Notes: generated by a model from the letters alone, not told the origin. A stretch of DNA of 64,000 bases from Gleimia europaea ACS-120-V-Col10b (GCF_000411155.1 NZ_KE150266.1:1178001-1242000); one strand, 5' to 3'; positions 46,118 through 55,402 are shown, counted from the stretch's first letter. Numbers and translations are program-made.

Positions 46118-47545
46118 ATGAGCGATCCGCTTGTTACTTGCAGGTTTCTTGGTGCGGCTGGAACCGTGACGGGATCGAAGTATCTGCTGGATATTGATGG
46201 CCGTAAGGTCCTGGTTGACGCGGGCATGTATCAGGGTGAGAAGAAATGGCGTGTAAAGAACTGGGAGCCGTTTTCGCCCAGCCCACAAACCATCACGGAC
46301 ATTTTGGTTACGCACGCTCACGCTGACCACGTGGCTTACCTGCCGGTGCTTGTGAAGCAAGGTTTTAGAGGCTCGATTTGGGCTACGAGGGCAACTATCA
46401 AGCTCGCTGAGATAGTCCTGCGCGATGCCGGCAACCTGCAGGTGAATGACGCGAAGGCAGCGAAAAAGGGCGGTTATTCCAAGCACGAGAATCCGTTGGC
46501 CCTCTTCACTCCAGAGGACGTGGAAAAGACGCTGCAGTATTTCCGCCCCGTTGAGTTTGATGTGGAAGTTGATTTTGGGGAGTTCTCCGCCCGCTGGGTG
46601 CCGGCCAGCCACATCCTCGGGTCAGCTTCGATTCTGATTGAGACGGAGGGCACGCGGATCCTCTTTTCCGGCGATCTGGGGCGCGAGAACCCGTACTTGC
46701 TGAAGCCGCGCGGGAAAACTCCGGCAGCGGATTGGGTGATTATGGAATCCACGTACGGTGACCGGCTCCACGAGGTTGCCGAGGTGCCGCACGAAGAGAT
46801 GTCGCGCGCAATCCGTGACACCGCTGCGCGGGGCGGAAAAATCGTGATTCCTGCGTTTGCGATTCACCGCACGGAGTCTGTGCTCGCCCAACTGGTGTCG
46901 ATGATGCGCGAGGGGCGAATCCCGGATCTGCCGGTGTTTGTGGACTCACCGATGGGCCTTCGCGCCCTAAGCGTGTACGAGGAGTTCGCGGACGAAGAGA
47001 TGCGCAGCGGTATTGATAAGGAAGACTTCCTGGGCATTCCGAGGTTAAAACAGATGTTGAGCGTGGAGGAATCTAAGAGGATCAACGAGTTCAAAGGCTC
47101 GTGCATCATAGTGACCTCCTCAGGGATGTTGGTGGGTGGCCGCGTTCTGCACCACTTGCAAAGATTGCTACCAGACCCGAAGAACTGCCTGATTATCACG
47201 GGATACCAGGCTGTGGGCACGCGCGGTCGCAAAATCCTTGACGGCGCGGAATCGATCAAGATGCACGGCTGGTACGTGCCGGTTCGCGCTGAGGTTACCC
47301 AAGATCGTGAGTTCTCTGCGCACGCCGACCGAGACGAACTTTTGCGTTGGGTGGCACAGGTCGGTCAGGGCGATGATGGCGAGGCGGGGAAGGCCCCGCA
47401 CGCGGTGTTCTTGACGCACGGTGAGCCACGGGCAGCCCAAGCGCTGGGTGAGCGGATCAAGCAGGAGCTGGGCTGGAATGTGGTTATCCCCCAGTTCGGC
47501 GAGGTGGTGAGATTGGCTCCAAACCCGGATTGGGTCAGGGATTAA
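46118..47545 (+). CDS. MBL-fold beta-CASP ribonuclease-like protein
   Basis: Metallo-beta-lactamase RNA-processing protein related to CPSF73/YSH1-type nucleases. 475 residues from ATG 46118 (GTGAGGG upstream; an in-frame GTG at 46109 is less good). Metal site THAHADHVAYLP (HxHxDH), LFSGDLGREN, a beta-CASP domain, and the C-terminal RMMBL with TGYQAVGTRGRKIL and REFSAHADRDELLRW. Target RNA unknown. Stands alone after tRNA-Leu. Differs from RNase J, which is longer. Confidence 0.9.
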   Translation: MSDPLVTCRFLGAAGTVTGSKYLLDIDGRKVLVDAGMYQGEKKWRVKNWEPFSPSPQTITDILVTHAHADHVAYLPVLVKQGFRGSIWATRATIKLAEIVLRDAGNLQVNDAKAAKKGGYSKHENPLALFTPEDVEKTLQYFRPVEFDVEVDFGEFSARWVPASHILGSASILIETEGTRILFSGDLGRENPYLLKPRGKTPAADWVIMESTYGDRLHEVAEVPHEEMSRAIRDTAARGGKIVIPAFAIHRTESVLAQLVSMMREGRIPDLPVFVDSPMGLRALSVYEEFADEEMRSGIDKEDFLGIPRLKQMLSVEESKRINEFKGSCIIVTSSGMLVGGRVLHHLQRLLPDPKNCLIITGYQAVGTRGRKILDGAESIKMHGWYVPVRAEVTQDREFSAHADRDELLRWVAQVGQGDDGEAGKAPHAVFLTHGEPRAAQALGERIKQELGWNVVIPQFGEVVRLAPNPDWVRD

Positions 47546-47586
47546 CGCAAGGTCAGGGGTGACGTGAGCCGCCTCCACGCCTGCGG

Positions 47587-47772
47587 CTAGTCGTGTCCGC
47601 GTAGCACGGCTTGTAGCCGAGGGTTTTGTAAGTACCCGTCTAAAACGTTGCGTGCCACGGCAACCGAGTCAACCAGTGGGTGGCTTGCAATCGCGTGCCA
47701 AGCGGCTGCCTCGTCGGATTCAAAGAATGCGCGTTCAATGATGGGCCAGTTCGTTTCAGCTGGCCAGATCAT
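47587..47772 (-). pseudogene. 3' remnant of a family 4 glycoside hydrolase (6-phospho-beta-glucosidase-like)
   Basis: Sixty codons ending at TAG 47587. The sequence IIERAFFESDEAAAWHAIASHPLVDSVAVARNVLDGYLQNP resembles the extreme C-terminus of GH4 6-phospho-glucosidases (helical end with HPLV and VARxLLDxY). The rest (about 380 residues), including the NAD and metal sites, is absent. At the break the sequence passes into the opposite-strand sugar-binding protein. No promoter or start remains. The GH4 call rests on memory of the family's C-terminal pattern. Confidence 0.5.
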
Positions 47773-48736
47773 CCCGTTGGATCCGTGGGCAGACGCTTAC
47801 AAGTGGCGCGATCGCTACTCTGACAGCATCCTTTCTTACTCCTCCTATTCGGCTGACGCCACGAAGTTTGGGGAGGGCGCACTGTACGGCTTGCCGCAGG
47901 TGGGCGAAGTTGTGGGTGTTTTCTACTCGCCGTCGCGGTTAGAAGAGCTGGGTTTGCAAGCCCCGAAAACGTGGGATGATTTCAACGCGCAGTTGAAGAC
48001 CATTAAGGACGCGGGCAAGACCCCGCTCATGCTCGGCAATGTGGATAAGTGGCCGGCGTTCCACCTGTTCGGCGCGGTTCAGGCCGCTCACGTTCCGGCA
48101 GACCAGGTGCGCGAGCTTGGTTTTGGTAACGCGGGCGCCTCGTGGAAGTCAGACGAGAACGTTGCCGCAGCGAAGCAGTTGCAGGATTGGGCGCAGGCTG
48201 GCTATTTCAATGAGGGTTTCAACGGCGTGGATTACGACTCGGTCTGGCAGAGCTTTGCCAAGGGTGAGGGCGTTTACCTGATCGCTGGTTCTTGGCTCGC
48301 CCCGGATCTGATGGAGGCGATGGGTGACGACGTTGCGTTCATGGCCCCGCCCATGGCAGGCGATAAACCGGCAACAACTGGCGGCACGGGCTTGCCGTTT
48401 GTAATCACCTCCTCGGCAAAGGACGCGAACGTGGCTGCGGCATACATTGACTTCATCACGTCGGATGAGGCCATGCAGGTGCTTGCGGACACTGGCAATG
48501 TGCCGGTTAATAACGCCGCGAAGTATGCGGGTGGAACAAAGGGTGTTGTGGCAGATGTTTTGAACGTGTTCACAACCGTTTCCGAGCAGGGCGAGATTCT
48601 GCCGTACCTCGATTACGCAACTCCGACGTTTGACCAGACGCTTGGCGACGCGTTGCAGCAGTTGATGGCCGGGACGATCACTCCGGAGGCGTTCTTGGAT
48701 GCGCTGGAGGCCGACTATTCCGGTTTCGCGAAGTAG
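47762..48736 (+). pseudogene. Sugar ABC transporter solute-binding protein, 5'-truncated
   Basis: About 324 residues of a family 1 extracellular solute-binding protein: begins abruptly at GQIIPLDPWADAYKW, normally about residue 110, and keeps the rest (TPLMLGNVDKWPAFHLFGAVQ, GEGVYLIAGSW, SAKDANVAAAYIDFITSDEAM, ending DYSGFAK). Signal peptide, lipobox and first lobe are missing. An open frame continues upstream to ATG 47648, but those 38 codons are antisense to the GH4 remnant, so a chimeric protein without export signal is the only possible product. Followed at five bases by an intact permease. Confidence 0.8.
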
Positions 48737-48740
48737 GCAC

Positions 48741-49685
48741 GTGTCTACGGTTTTTCCCGCTACGCGCGCAGGCTCTAAGACGGGGTCTGCGCGCGGGCGG
48801 GCTGTGAAGTTTACCCAGACGAAGCGGGGCAGTAATACGCTTGCTGCTCTGGCTTTGCTGGCTGTGCCTTTCGCCGTGTATGCGGCGTTTATGCTCTACC
48901 CGTTGATCCGCGTGTGCCAACTGTCTTTATATGAGTGGGATGGGCTGGGTTATTCAACGTTTGTGGGCTTTTCTAACTATGCGAAAACGTTTTCGGATCC
49001 GCGTTTATTAGCAGCGTTTTGGCACGCGCTGGTGTTGATTGTCTTTTATGCGGTGATCCCCCTGTGCGTGGGGCTGGTTTTGGCGTCTTTGTTGACGAGG
49101 TCGCGTGTGCGCGCCCTGGGATTTTTCCGCACGGTGGTGTTCTTGCCGCAGGTTATCGCGATGGTGGTGTTGGCGATCGCGTGGCGAGGTATTTACGCTC
49201 CGGATGGGCCAATAAACGGATTGTTGCGCGCGATTGGTTTGGGTTCGTGGGCGCGGGCGTGGCTGGGTGATTTCACGTTTGCTTTGCCGGCGGTGGGCTT
49301 GATCGGTTCGTGGGTGAGCCTGGGTCTGGTAACGGTGCTTTTAATGTCGGGCATGGCAACGATTCCGCGTGACTTGTACGAGGCGGCGATGCTTGATGGT
49401 GCGGGTAGGGTGCGCCAGTTTTTTGCTATTACGGTGCCGTCGGTTCGTGCGGAGATAATCGTGTCTTTGACTTTGACGATTGTGGCTGCTTTAAAGACGT
49501 TTGACCTGGTGTATGTGACCACCTCGGGAGGGCCGGGAAGTGCTACCACAGTGCCGTCTTACGAGGTTTACTATCAGGCGTTTCGGATTGGCGAGGTGGG
49601 GACGGCTTCGTCGTTGGCGGTAGTGCTAACGCTGGTGATTTTCTTGATCAATCTGGCGCTCAATCTGGTGGGGGAGCGTGAATGA
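48741..49685 (+). CDS. Sugar ABC transporter permease (MalF/MsmF-like)
   Basis: Inner-membrane subunit of a carbohydrate importer. 314 residues from GTG 48741, five bases after the binding-protein stop; earlier starts would overlap that gene. Six membrane helices; EAAMLDGAGRVRQFFAITVPSV is the EAA loop that contacts the ATPase. The protein seems intact though its partner binding protein is truncated. ATGA overlap with the next permease. Confidence 0.9.
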   Translation: MSTVFPATRAGSKTGSARGRAVKFTQTKRGSNTLAALALLAVPFAVYAAFMLYPLIRVCQLSLYEWDGLGYSTFVGFSNYAKTFSDPRLLAAFWHALVLIVFYAVIPLCVGLVLASLLTRSRVRALGFFRTVVFLPQVIAMVVLAIAWRGIYAPDGPINGLLRAIGLGSWARAWLGDFTFALPAVGLIGSWVSLGLVTVLLMSGMATIPRDLYEAAMLDGAGRVRQFFAITVPSVRAEIIVSLTLTIVAALKTFDLVYVTTSGGPGSATTVPSYEVYYQAFRIGEVGTASSLAVVLTLVIFLINLALNLVGERE

Positions 49686-50494
49686 TGCGGCCTTCGCGCA
49701 CGGAACAACTGATTAATTACGTGGTGCTCACGCTGTTTGCAGCCGGAGCGTTGCTCCCGATAGTGCGAATTTTGGTGCTGTCGTTGCAGCCGCAGTCTTT
49801 TGGTGGTGAGGGTGCACTCCATTTTGAGAACTACGCGGCGGCGTGGGAGCAGGGTAGGTTTTCGGTTTATATGCGCAACTCGATAGTGGTGGCGCTGCTG
49901 GTGGTGTCGGTGGCGCTGGTGTTGTCGATAGCGTCCGGTTACGTTCTGGGCGTGTTGCGCCCGCGTGGCGAGAAGATTCTTTTCTTCACTTTCTTGTTGG
50001 GAATCATGGTGCCGTCTGAGGCGATCGTGTTGCCACTGTTTTTCGATTTGAGGTCGCTGGGGCTCACGGACACGATTTGGGCAATCGCATTACCCCAGAT
50101 TGCGCAGTCATTGGCGTTTGGTACGTTTTGGATGCGCGCGTTCTTTAGGAGTGTGGATAGGTCTTTGATTGAGGCCGCGCAGTTAGATGGGGCGGGAAAT
50201 TTGCGGATTTTGCGCTCGGTGCTGGTGCCTATTGCCGTGCCTACGGTGGTGACGCAGGTGGTGCTGACGTTCATGTGGACGTGGAATGATTTCCTGATCC
50301 CCTTGGTCATGTCGCCTTCTGGCAAGATGCGCACCGCACCGTTGGGGTTGGCGTTCTTCCAGGGCCAGTACACGCAAGGATCTAGCCTGCTGGCCGCCGG
50401 CGCTGTATTGGTGGCTTTGCCAATGGTGATTCTCTACTTTGCCCTCCAACATCATTTCATGGCCGGTATAACGGATGGGGCGGTCAAGGGATAG
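49682..50494 (+). CDS. Sugar ABC transporter permease (MalG/MsmG-like)
   Basis: Second membrane subunit. 270 residues, six helices; EAAQLDGAGNLRILRSVLVPI is the EAA loop, and the C-terminus is typical (LQHHFMAGITDGAVKG). Start ATG 49682 within the previous stop. No ATPase gene is adjacent, as usual when a shared MsmK-type ATPase serves several importers. Intact in sequence but probably poorly expressed after loss of the upstream promoter. Confidence 0.92.
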   Translation: MMRPSRTEQLINYVVLTLFAAGALLPIVRILVLSLQPQSFGGEGALHFENYAAAWEQGRFSVYMRNSIVVALLVVSVALVLSIASGYVLGVLRPRGEKILFFTFLLGIMVPSEAIVLPLFFDLRSLGLTDTIWAIALPQIAQSLAFGTFWMRAFFRSVDRSLIEAAQLDGAGNLRILRSVLVPIAVPTVVTQVVLTFMWTWNDFLIPLVMSPSGKMRTAPLGLAFFQGQYTQGSSLLAAGAVLVALPMVILYFALQHHFMAGITDGAVKG

Positions 50495-50585
50495 ACAATT
50501 TTGTTCCGCGTTTAGAACTCCTCGCTAGTTATTGGGATGGCCAAGCTTTGGCGCCGGTAAGCTTTCAATGTTTGGAGGATTAGTT

Positions 50586-51635
50586 ATGCGTATTCCGCTT
50601 TCGGTTTTGGATTTGTCACCGGTCTCCGCTGGTTTGGGTAGGCGCCGGGCGTTGGATGATTCGCTCGAGTTGGCGCGTTTGGCGGAAAGTGCGGGGTATA
50701 AGCGATATTGGATGGCGGAACACCACGGTTCGCGTTTGTTCATGTCGTCGGCCACTTCGTTGCTTTTGGCCCGCGCGGCAGAGCACACGTCTGCGATCCG
50801 TTTGGGCGCTGGCGGCGTGATGTTACCTAACCACTCGCCGCTGATGGTTGCGGAGTATTACGGTACGCTCGCAACGATTTACGGTGACCGGTTTGATTTG
50901 GGGCTGGGTCGCGCGCCGGGAACAGACCCCGTGACGGCCTCAGCTCTGCGGCGCGGAAGTGGCCAGTTGAATGAATTCAGTGTTGACGTGGCCCAGCTGG
51001 TGCAATATTTTCAGCCGAGCTCGGTTGACGATTTTGGTCTTGCCGGAGCGGAGGCGGCGGCTCTGGGATTATCTCCAAACCCAGCTTCGATTCGCAATCG
51101 GATTTTGGCGATTCCCGGTGAGGGAACCAGGGTGCCGCTGTGGATGCTCGGGTCTTCGCTTGGCGGGGCCCAGGTGGCAGCTGCACTGGGTTTGCCTTTC
51201 AGTTTTGCCTCTCATTTCGCGCCCCAGAATTTGCGTAACGCGGCGGCTACGTACCGCGCAAACTTTAACGCGCAGGCGCCCACGGCGCAGGTGGATCGCC
51301 CGGTGTTCATGGCGGGCGTGAACGTGCTGGTTGCACCAACTCGGCAGGAGGCGAACTACCTGTTCACTTCTTACACGAATTGGAAGGATGGGCTCAGCAG
51401 GGGCAAGAACGCGCCGCTGGCGAAGCCCAACGCTGACTTGCAGTATGACGTTGCGCAGCGCGGCTTGAACACGACGGCCGTGGTGGGTTCTGCTGAAGAT
51501 GTGGTGGAGTACCTAGATGGCTTCGTGGAGCAGTTCCGCGTTGACGAGTTGATTATTACCTCATATGCGTGGGATCCGCAGTTGCGGCGTCGTTCATACC
51601 AGCTTCTTGCTGACGCGTGGCTGGAGCGTGAGTGA
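50586..51635 (+). CDS. LLM-class flavin-dependent oxidoreductase
   Basis: Luciferase-like FMN/F420 monooxygenase-fold enzyme; substrate unknown. 349 residues from ATG 50586, with GGAGG seven bases before. Motifs typical of the LLM family: RYWMAEHHGSRLFMSSATSL, GAGGVMLPNHSPLMVAEYYGTL, FDLGLGRAPGTDP, and MLGSSLGGAQVAAALG. Independent transcription unit; the next gene starts eight bases after the stop, so they may be co-translated. Confidence 0.9.
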   Translation: MRIPLSVLDLSPVSAGLGRRRALDDSLELARLAESAGYKRYWMAEHHGSRLFMSSATSLLLARAAEHTSAIRLGAGGVMLPNHSPLMVAEYYGTLATIYGDRFDLGLGRAPGTDPVTASALRRGSGQLNEFSVDVAQLVQYFQPSSVDDFGLAGAEAAALGLSPNPASIRNRILAIPGEGTRVPLWMLGSSLGGAQVAAALGLPFSFASHFAPQNLRNAAATYRANFNAQAPTAQVDRPVFMAGVNVLVAPTRQEANYLFTSYTNWKDGLSRGKNAPLAKPNADLQYDVAQRGLNTTAVVGSAEDVVEYLDGFVEQFRVDELIITSYAWDPQLRRRSYQLLADAWLERE

Positions 51636-51642
51636 GGTAGGG

Positions 51643-52794
51643 ATGCCCACCCCGGCGCGCGGCGAGCTTGTGCGCGTGCGGCGCGAACATTCGGATGTGG
51701 CGCTGGCGGCGGTTGGCGCGGTTTCGGCGATGGCCGTTGGGTCTGCTCTTGGCGTGCCGTGGGAGCTTGCCGCTCCACCTGCGGACGAGCAGTGTTTAGA
51801 TTTGCGAGGGCGTGGCGGCCAGTTTGATCCGGGCGAGTGGGGCGCAGACGTTCAGCTTGCCGTTTTGGGGCTGGAGGTGGCGGCGCAGGGCCCGTTGGGT
51901 TCGCGTGCGGCGTTGGATCAGTTAGCTGTGCGAGTGATGGCTTGGTATCGCTCGCATCCGGCGCAGGTGGCGCCGGGGTTGCAGTTGGTGTTGCAGTGGG
52001 CACGCCAACCTTCGCTGGCTCCGGCGCATTTGCGGGGCCAAATTGAGCGGGAACAGGGCGATCCTTTGACCGCTGCCAGGTTGGTGGCTTCGGCGAGTGC
52101 CCGCTGGGATAGTTTGCGTCCGCGCTCTCGCGTGGCTGGCAATGAGGTGTTTGCGCTGATGGTGCCTGTGGCGCTATCCACGGCGTTGGATGCGCGCGAG
52201 TGTACGCGCGTGAGTTTAGAGGTTGTGCGCATGGTAACGCCGGATCGGCGTGCGGCTTTGTTGGCTGCCTCGTACGCGCAGTTGTTGCGCGGGGCGCTCG
52301 CGGGGTTTACGCCGGCAAGGTCGTGGCAAGAATGTTTGGATTGGCGCGCGGCGGTGCAAGAGGTTTTGGATGGAATCCGCTCTTTGGGAGCAGAATGTCC
52401 CACTTTTGGCACTACCGGCGTGGCGGGCGAGGAAGAAGCGTTCTTACTGTCGATCCGCCCGGGCGATGATGCGGGCGCGGTGCTTGGGCTGGGCGCGGGT
52501 TTGGATGCGGTGTCGGTGATGGACCGCGTGTTGGCGGCTGTGCGCGTGGCCGAGTGGGAGCAGCGCCGTAACGCGCAGTTGAACCCGGTTTGGGTGGGGT
52601 TGAGCTCCGCGGTGCGCGCGGGTGGAGATACGGATACGGTGGCGGCTTTGGCGGGCGCGTTACTGGGCGCGGCAGCCGGGGTTGGCGCGGTGCCGGCGGA
52701 TCTGGCCCGCCAGGTGTGGGGGTGGCCGGGGTTGGGTCAGGATGGTTTGCGCGATTTGGCGACTGTAGCGGTGTACGCAGGTCTGGCGGGTTAA
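51643..52794 (+). CDS. Degenerate ADP-ribosylglycohydrolase-like (DraG/ARH fold) protein
   Basis: 383 residues from ATG 51643, eight bases after the LLM stop (GAGG upstream). Two family blocks are clear: GSALGVPWEL near the N-terminus (usual GDALGxPxE) and GGDTDTVAALAGALLGAAAG near the C-terminus, which carries metal-binding Asp residues. The central block expected as TDDT reads GADVQ, so one metal-site part is lost. It may therefore bind but not cleave ADP-ribose, or act on something else. Converges with the nucleosidase, sharing a four-base TTAA that ends both. Confidence 0.72.
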   Translation: MPTPARGELVRVRREHSDVALAAVGAVSAMAVGSALGVPWELAAPPADEQCLDLRGRGGQFDPGEWGADVQLAVLGLEVAAQGPLGSRAALDQLAVRVMAWYRSHPAQVAPGLQLVLQWARQPSLAPAHLRGQIEREQGDPLTAARLVASASARWDSLRPRSRVAGNEVFALMVPVALSTALDARECTRVSLEVVRMVTPDRRAALLAASYAQLLRGALAGFTPARSWQECLDWRAAVQEVLDGIRSLGAECPTFGTTGVAGEEEAFLLSIRPGDDAGAVLGLGAGLDAVSVMDRVLAAVRVAEWEQRRNAQLNPVWVGLSSAVRAGGDTDTVAALAGALLGAAAGVGAVPADLARQVWGWPGLGQDGLRDLATVAVYAGLAG

Positions 52795-53531
52795 AGCTCG
52801 GCTATCAGCGCGCGCACGGCTTGGGCGCTGATGCTCGCCGCAATTTCGCCGTCAATGTGGAAGTCTTGGTTGGCGGCGGGCCCGCACAGGTCAGAAACTG
52901 CCCGCACAGAAATGAACGGCACGCCGGCGCGGGCGCAAACTTGGGCGGCCGCCGTGGTTTCCATGTCGGCGCCGAGCGCGGCGGGGAAAACCTCGCGCAT
53001 TTGTTCCACGTTTGCAGTGGTGATGAAGGCGTCGGAGGAGGTCACCTGGCCAAACCAAACCTTGCCTGCGTCTGCAAGGGTGAGGCGGGCTTTGTTTACC
53101 AGGCCCGGATCCGCAAGGTACTGCTCGGGCATGCCGGGTACCTGCCCGGGAGCGTAGCCGAAAGCGGTGGCGTCGGCCCGCGAGTAGGTGAACGCCGTAC
53201 CCACCACAATGTCGCGCACACTTGTTTGCGCGCCCAGGCCACCCGTGGTGCCGCCGCACATGTATGCGCTCAAGTTATTTCCAAAAACCAGGTGTGCGCG
53301 CGCGGCTGCGCTCGCGGCGTTAGCTAGGCCAATACCGGCGGTGATAACGCAAAGTTGAAGCGGCCCGGCCTCGCCTTCAAAAACGCCTACACGCCAAGTT
53401 TGGCCGGCAATATCAACGCTCGGGCCAAAGCTGGTGAGGTTAAGGAGCGGCTCGGTTTCCATGTCCATGGCGGCCGCGATAGCAACCGTTTTAAGATCTG
53501 TGCTTGCGTGTAAATCTCGTAGGATGTGCAT
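52791..53531 (-). CDS. 5'-methylthioadenosine/S-adenosylhomocysteine nucleosidase family protein
   Basis: Removes adenine (or another purine) from MTA/SAH or related nucleosides. 246 residues, usual size. Motifs: TAGIGLANAASAA, CGGTTGGL, SSDAFITTA, and GADMETTAAAQVCARAGVPF with Asp-Met-Glu of the active site, then ISVRAVSDLCG. Start ATG 53531 lacks a good ribosome binding site. It could serve methionine or queuosine salvage; specificity is not readable. Confidence 0.82.
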   Translation of the reverse strand: MHILRDLHASTDLKTVAIAAAMDMETEPLLNLTSFGPSVDIAGQTWRVGVFEGEAGPLQLCVITAGIGLANAASAAARAHLVFGNNLSAYMCGGTTGGLGAQTSVRDIVVGTAFTYSRADATAFGYAPGQVPGMPEQYLADPGLVNKARLTLADAGKVWFGQVTSSDAFITTANVEQMREVFPAALGADMETTAAAQVCARAGVPFISVRAVSDLCGPAANQDFHIDGEIAASISAQAVRALIAEL

Positions 53532-53583
53532 GTGCCCGCTTTCGCTGGTATTTCGTAAAACCTAATTTATCTCAAGGAACCCG

Positions 53584-55107
53584 ATGGTTTTTGAACCTTC
53601 TGTAGTGCCTGCTCACGTGGATGGGTCAAGTCCCGCTGGCATGATCTCCGGTTTGATTGACGTTGAGGATTCGGTGCGGCCCCTATCGGTGTTCGACATG
53701 TTTCGCATTGGCGTGGGCCCCTCGTCTTCACACACGGTGGGGCCGATGCGGGCGGCGCAGGCGTTCGCGCAGGAGCTTTACGAGCTGGGCATGATGCCGC
53801 AGGTGGTGCGCGCGGAGCTTTTCGGTTCGCTGGGGGCCACGGGCCGAGGCCACTCCACTGACCGCGCGGTGTTGCTGGGCTTGGAGGGCTACATGCCGGA
53901 CACGGTTCCGGCCGAGGCTGTCACGTCAATCTCGCAGCGCGTGGAAAGTACGGGCGTGGTCAGCTTGTTGGGTGGCTGGTGCGAGGCACGCATGGAGCCG
54001 ATTGTGATGACTCCGTTCACCGTTTTGCCCTATCACGTGAACGCGCTGACGCTCACCGCGCAGCGTGATGGCAAGGAGTTTTCGCGCACCTACTATTCGG
54101 TTGGCGGCGGCTTTGTGATGGAAGACCTGTCCGCTGACCCACAGCAGCCAAGCGTGCGGGCGCTCGCAACGCCGCAGGCCGCCAAGCTACACGCCACCGC
54201 CGCACCATTTCCGTTCACCTCGGCCTCAGCTTTGTTGGAAATCTGTGCGCGTGAGGGTTTGTCAATTTCCGATGTGGTTCGTGCCAATGAGGAGGCCGCT
54301 CGCTCGCGCGAAGACGTGGACGCTTACCTCGATTTGGTGGCAAAAACCATGGAGGAATGTGTGGAGGCGGGGTGCAATACGGACGGCGTTCTGCCCGGTA
54401 GTTTGCGGGTGAAGCGGCGCGCGTCGAACCTGTTTAAGAGCCTGGGTGGGCGCAGTTCCGGCCCCGCGCAGGACGATAAGTGGGCGTGTAGTGAGGATGA
54501 TCCGATGCGGGCGATGGACTGGGTGAACCTGTATGCGCTCGCGGTGAATGAGGAGAACGCGGCGGGTCACCGCGTGGTGACGGCTCCAACTAATGGGGCG
54601 GCGGGCGTGATCCCGGCGGCGCTGGGATACTTGTGGCATTTCACGCCGGAGGGCGGGGCGAACCGGTTGGACGCTACCCGCAAGTTCTTGCTGGCCGCTA
54701 CTGCGATTGGATCGCTGATTAAAACGAACGCGTCAATTGCGGGCGCCGAGGTGGGTTGCCAGGGCGAGGTTGGTTCAGCTTCGGCAATGGCGGCGGCTGG
54801 TTTGGCGCAGGCGTTTGGGGGCACGGCTCCCCAAGTGGAGAATGCAGCGGAGATCGCGATGGAGCATTCGCTGGGCCTCACGTGTGACCCGGTTGCGGGC
54901 CTGGTGCAAATTCCATGTATTGAGCGCAACGCGATTGCGGCTGTGAAGGCGATTAATGCGGCGCGTATGGCCATGTGGGGCGATGGGCGCCACACGGTTC
55001 CGTTGGATGCGGCGATTGAGACGATGAGGCAGACGGGCCTGGACATGATGTCGAAGTATAAGGAGACGTCGGCTGGCGGCTTGGCGGTAAACGTCGTTGA
55101 GTGTTAG
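53584..55107 (+). CDS. sdaA: L-serine ammonia-lyase (serine dehydratase), single-chain iron-sulfur type
   Basis: Converts L-serine to pyruvate and ammonia with a 4Fe-4S cluster. 507 residues: N-terminal beta domain (SVFDMFRIGVGPSSSHTVGPMRAAQAF), then the alpha domain with the conserved VTAPTNGAAGVIPAAL, GAEVGCQGEVGSASAMAAAGL, LTCDPVAGLVQIPCIERNA, which supplies the cluster cysteines. ATG 53584 follows an AAGGAAC leader. Divergent from the nucleosidase by 52 bases. Confidence 0.94.
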   Translation: MVFEPSVVPAHVDGSSPAGMISGLIDVEDSVRPLSVFDMFRIGVGPSSSHTVGPMRAAQAFAQELYELGMMPQVVRAELFGSLGATGRGHSTDRAVLLGLEGYMPDTVPAEAVTSISQRVESTGVVSLLGGWCEARMEPIVMTPFTVLPYHVNALTLTAQRDGKEFSRTYYSVGGGFVMEDLSADPQQPSVRALATPQAAKLHATAAPFPFTSASALLEICAREGLSISDVVRANEEAARSREDVDAYLDLVAKTMEECVEAGCNTDGVLPGSLRVKRRASNLFKSLGGRSSGPAQDDKWACSEDDPMRAMDWVNLYALAVNEENAAGHRVVTAPTNGAAGVIPAALGYLWHFTPEGGANRLDATRKFLLAATAIGSLIKTNASIAGAEVGCQGEVGSASAMAAAGLAQAFGGTAPQVENAAEIAMEHSLGLTCDPVAGLVQIPCIERNAIAAVKAINAARMAMWGDGRHTVPLDAAIETMRQTGLDMMSKYKETSAGGLAVNVVEC

Positions 55108-55267
55108 CGGGTGTGCGACACGCCCGGGCGCACTAATTCTCGACGCAATTTAACATCCGTCCACTCCACAGTTTCCACACCGTGTGAATATCTGTTGTCC
55201 ACAGTTTCAACAAGCCCGGAACCGGGTTCAGCGATGCCCGGTGCAGGGCTCTCAAAATTTTTGTCCG

Positions 55268-55320
55268 CCCCCTGTTAGACCATTGTTTATAGCCGGTTTT
55301 AAACAGTGATGAACAGGGGG
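55268..55320. repeat. Nested inverted repeat
   Basis: CCCCCTGTT (55268-55276) pairs with AACAGGGGG (55312-55320), enclosing CATTGTTTA (55281-55289), which pairs with TAAACAGTG (55300-55308) with one mismatch. No T run follows. Confidence 0.6.
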
Positions 55321-55402
55321 TGAGGCCGCGGATACAGGGCCGTTTCACGTCCACAGACTGCCGCGAGGTCGTCCACAGCCTCGTGTTTTAGAACGAGCAG
55401 AA

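Noticed and set aside
47648..47761. Upstream part of the solute-binding protein frame as a genuine N-terminus
   Set aside because: These codons are antisense to the GH4 remnant and encode no signal peptide; the frame is open by chance.
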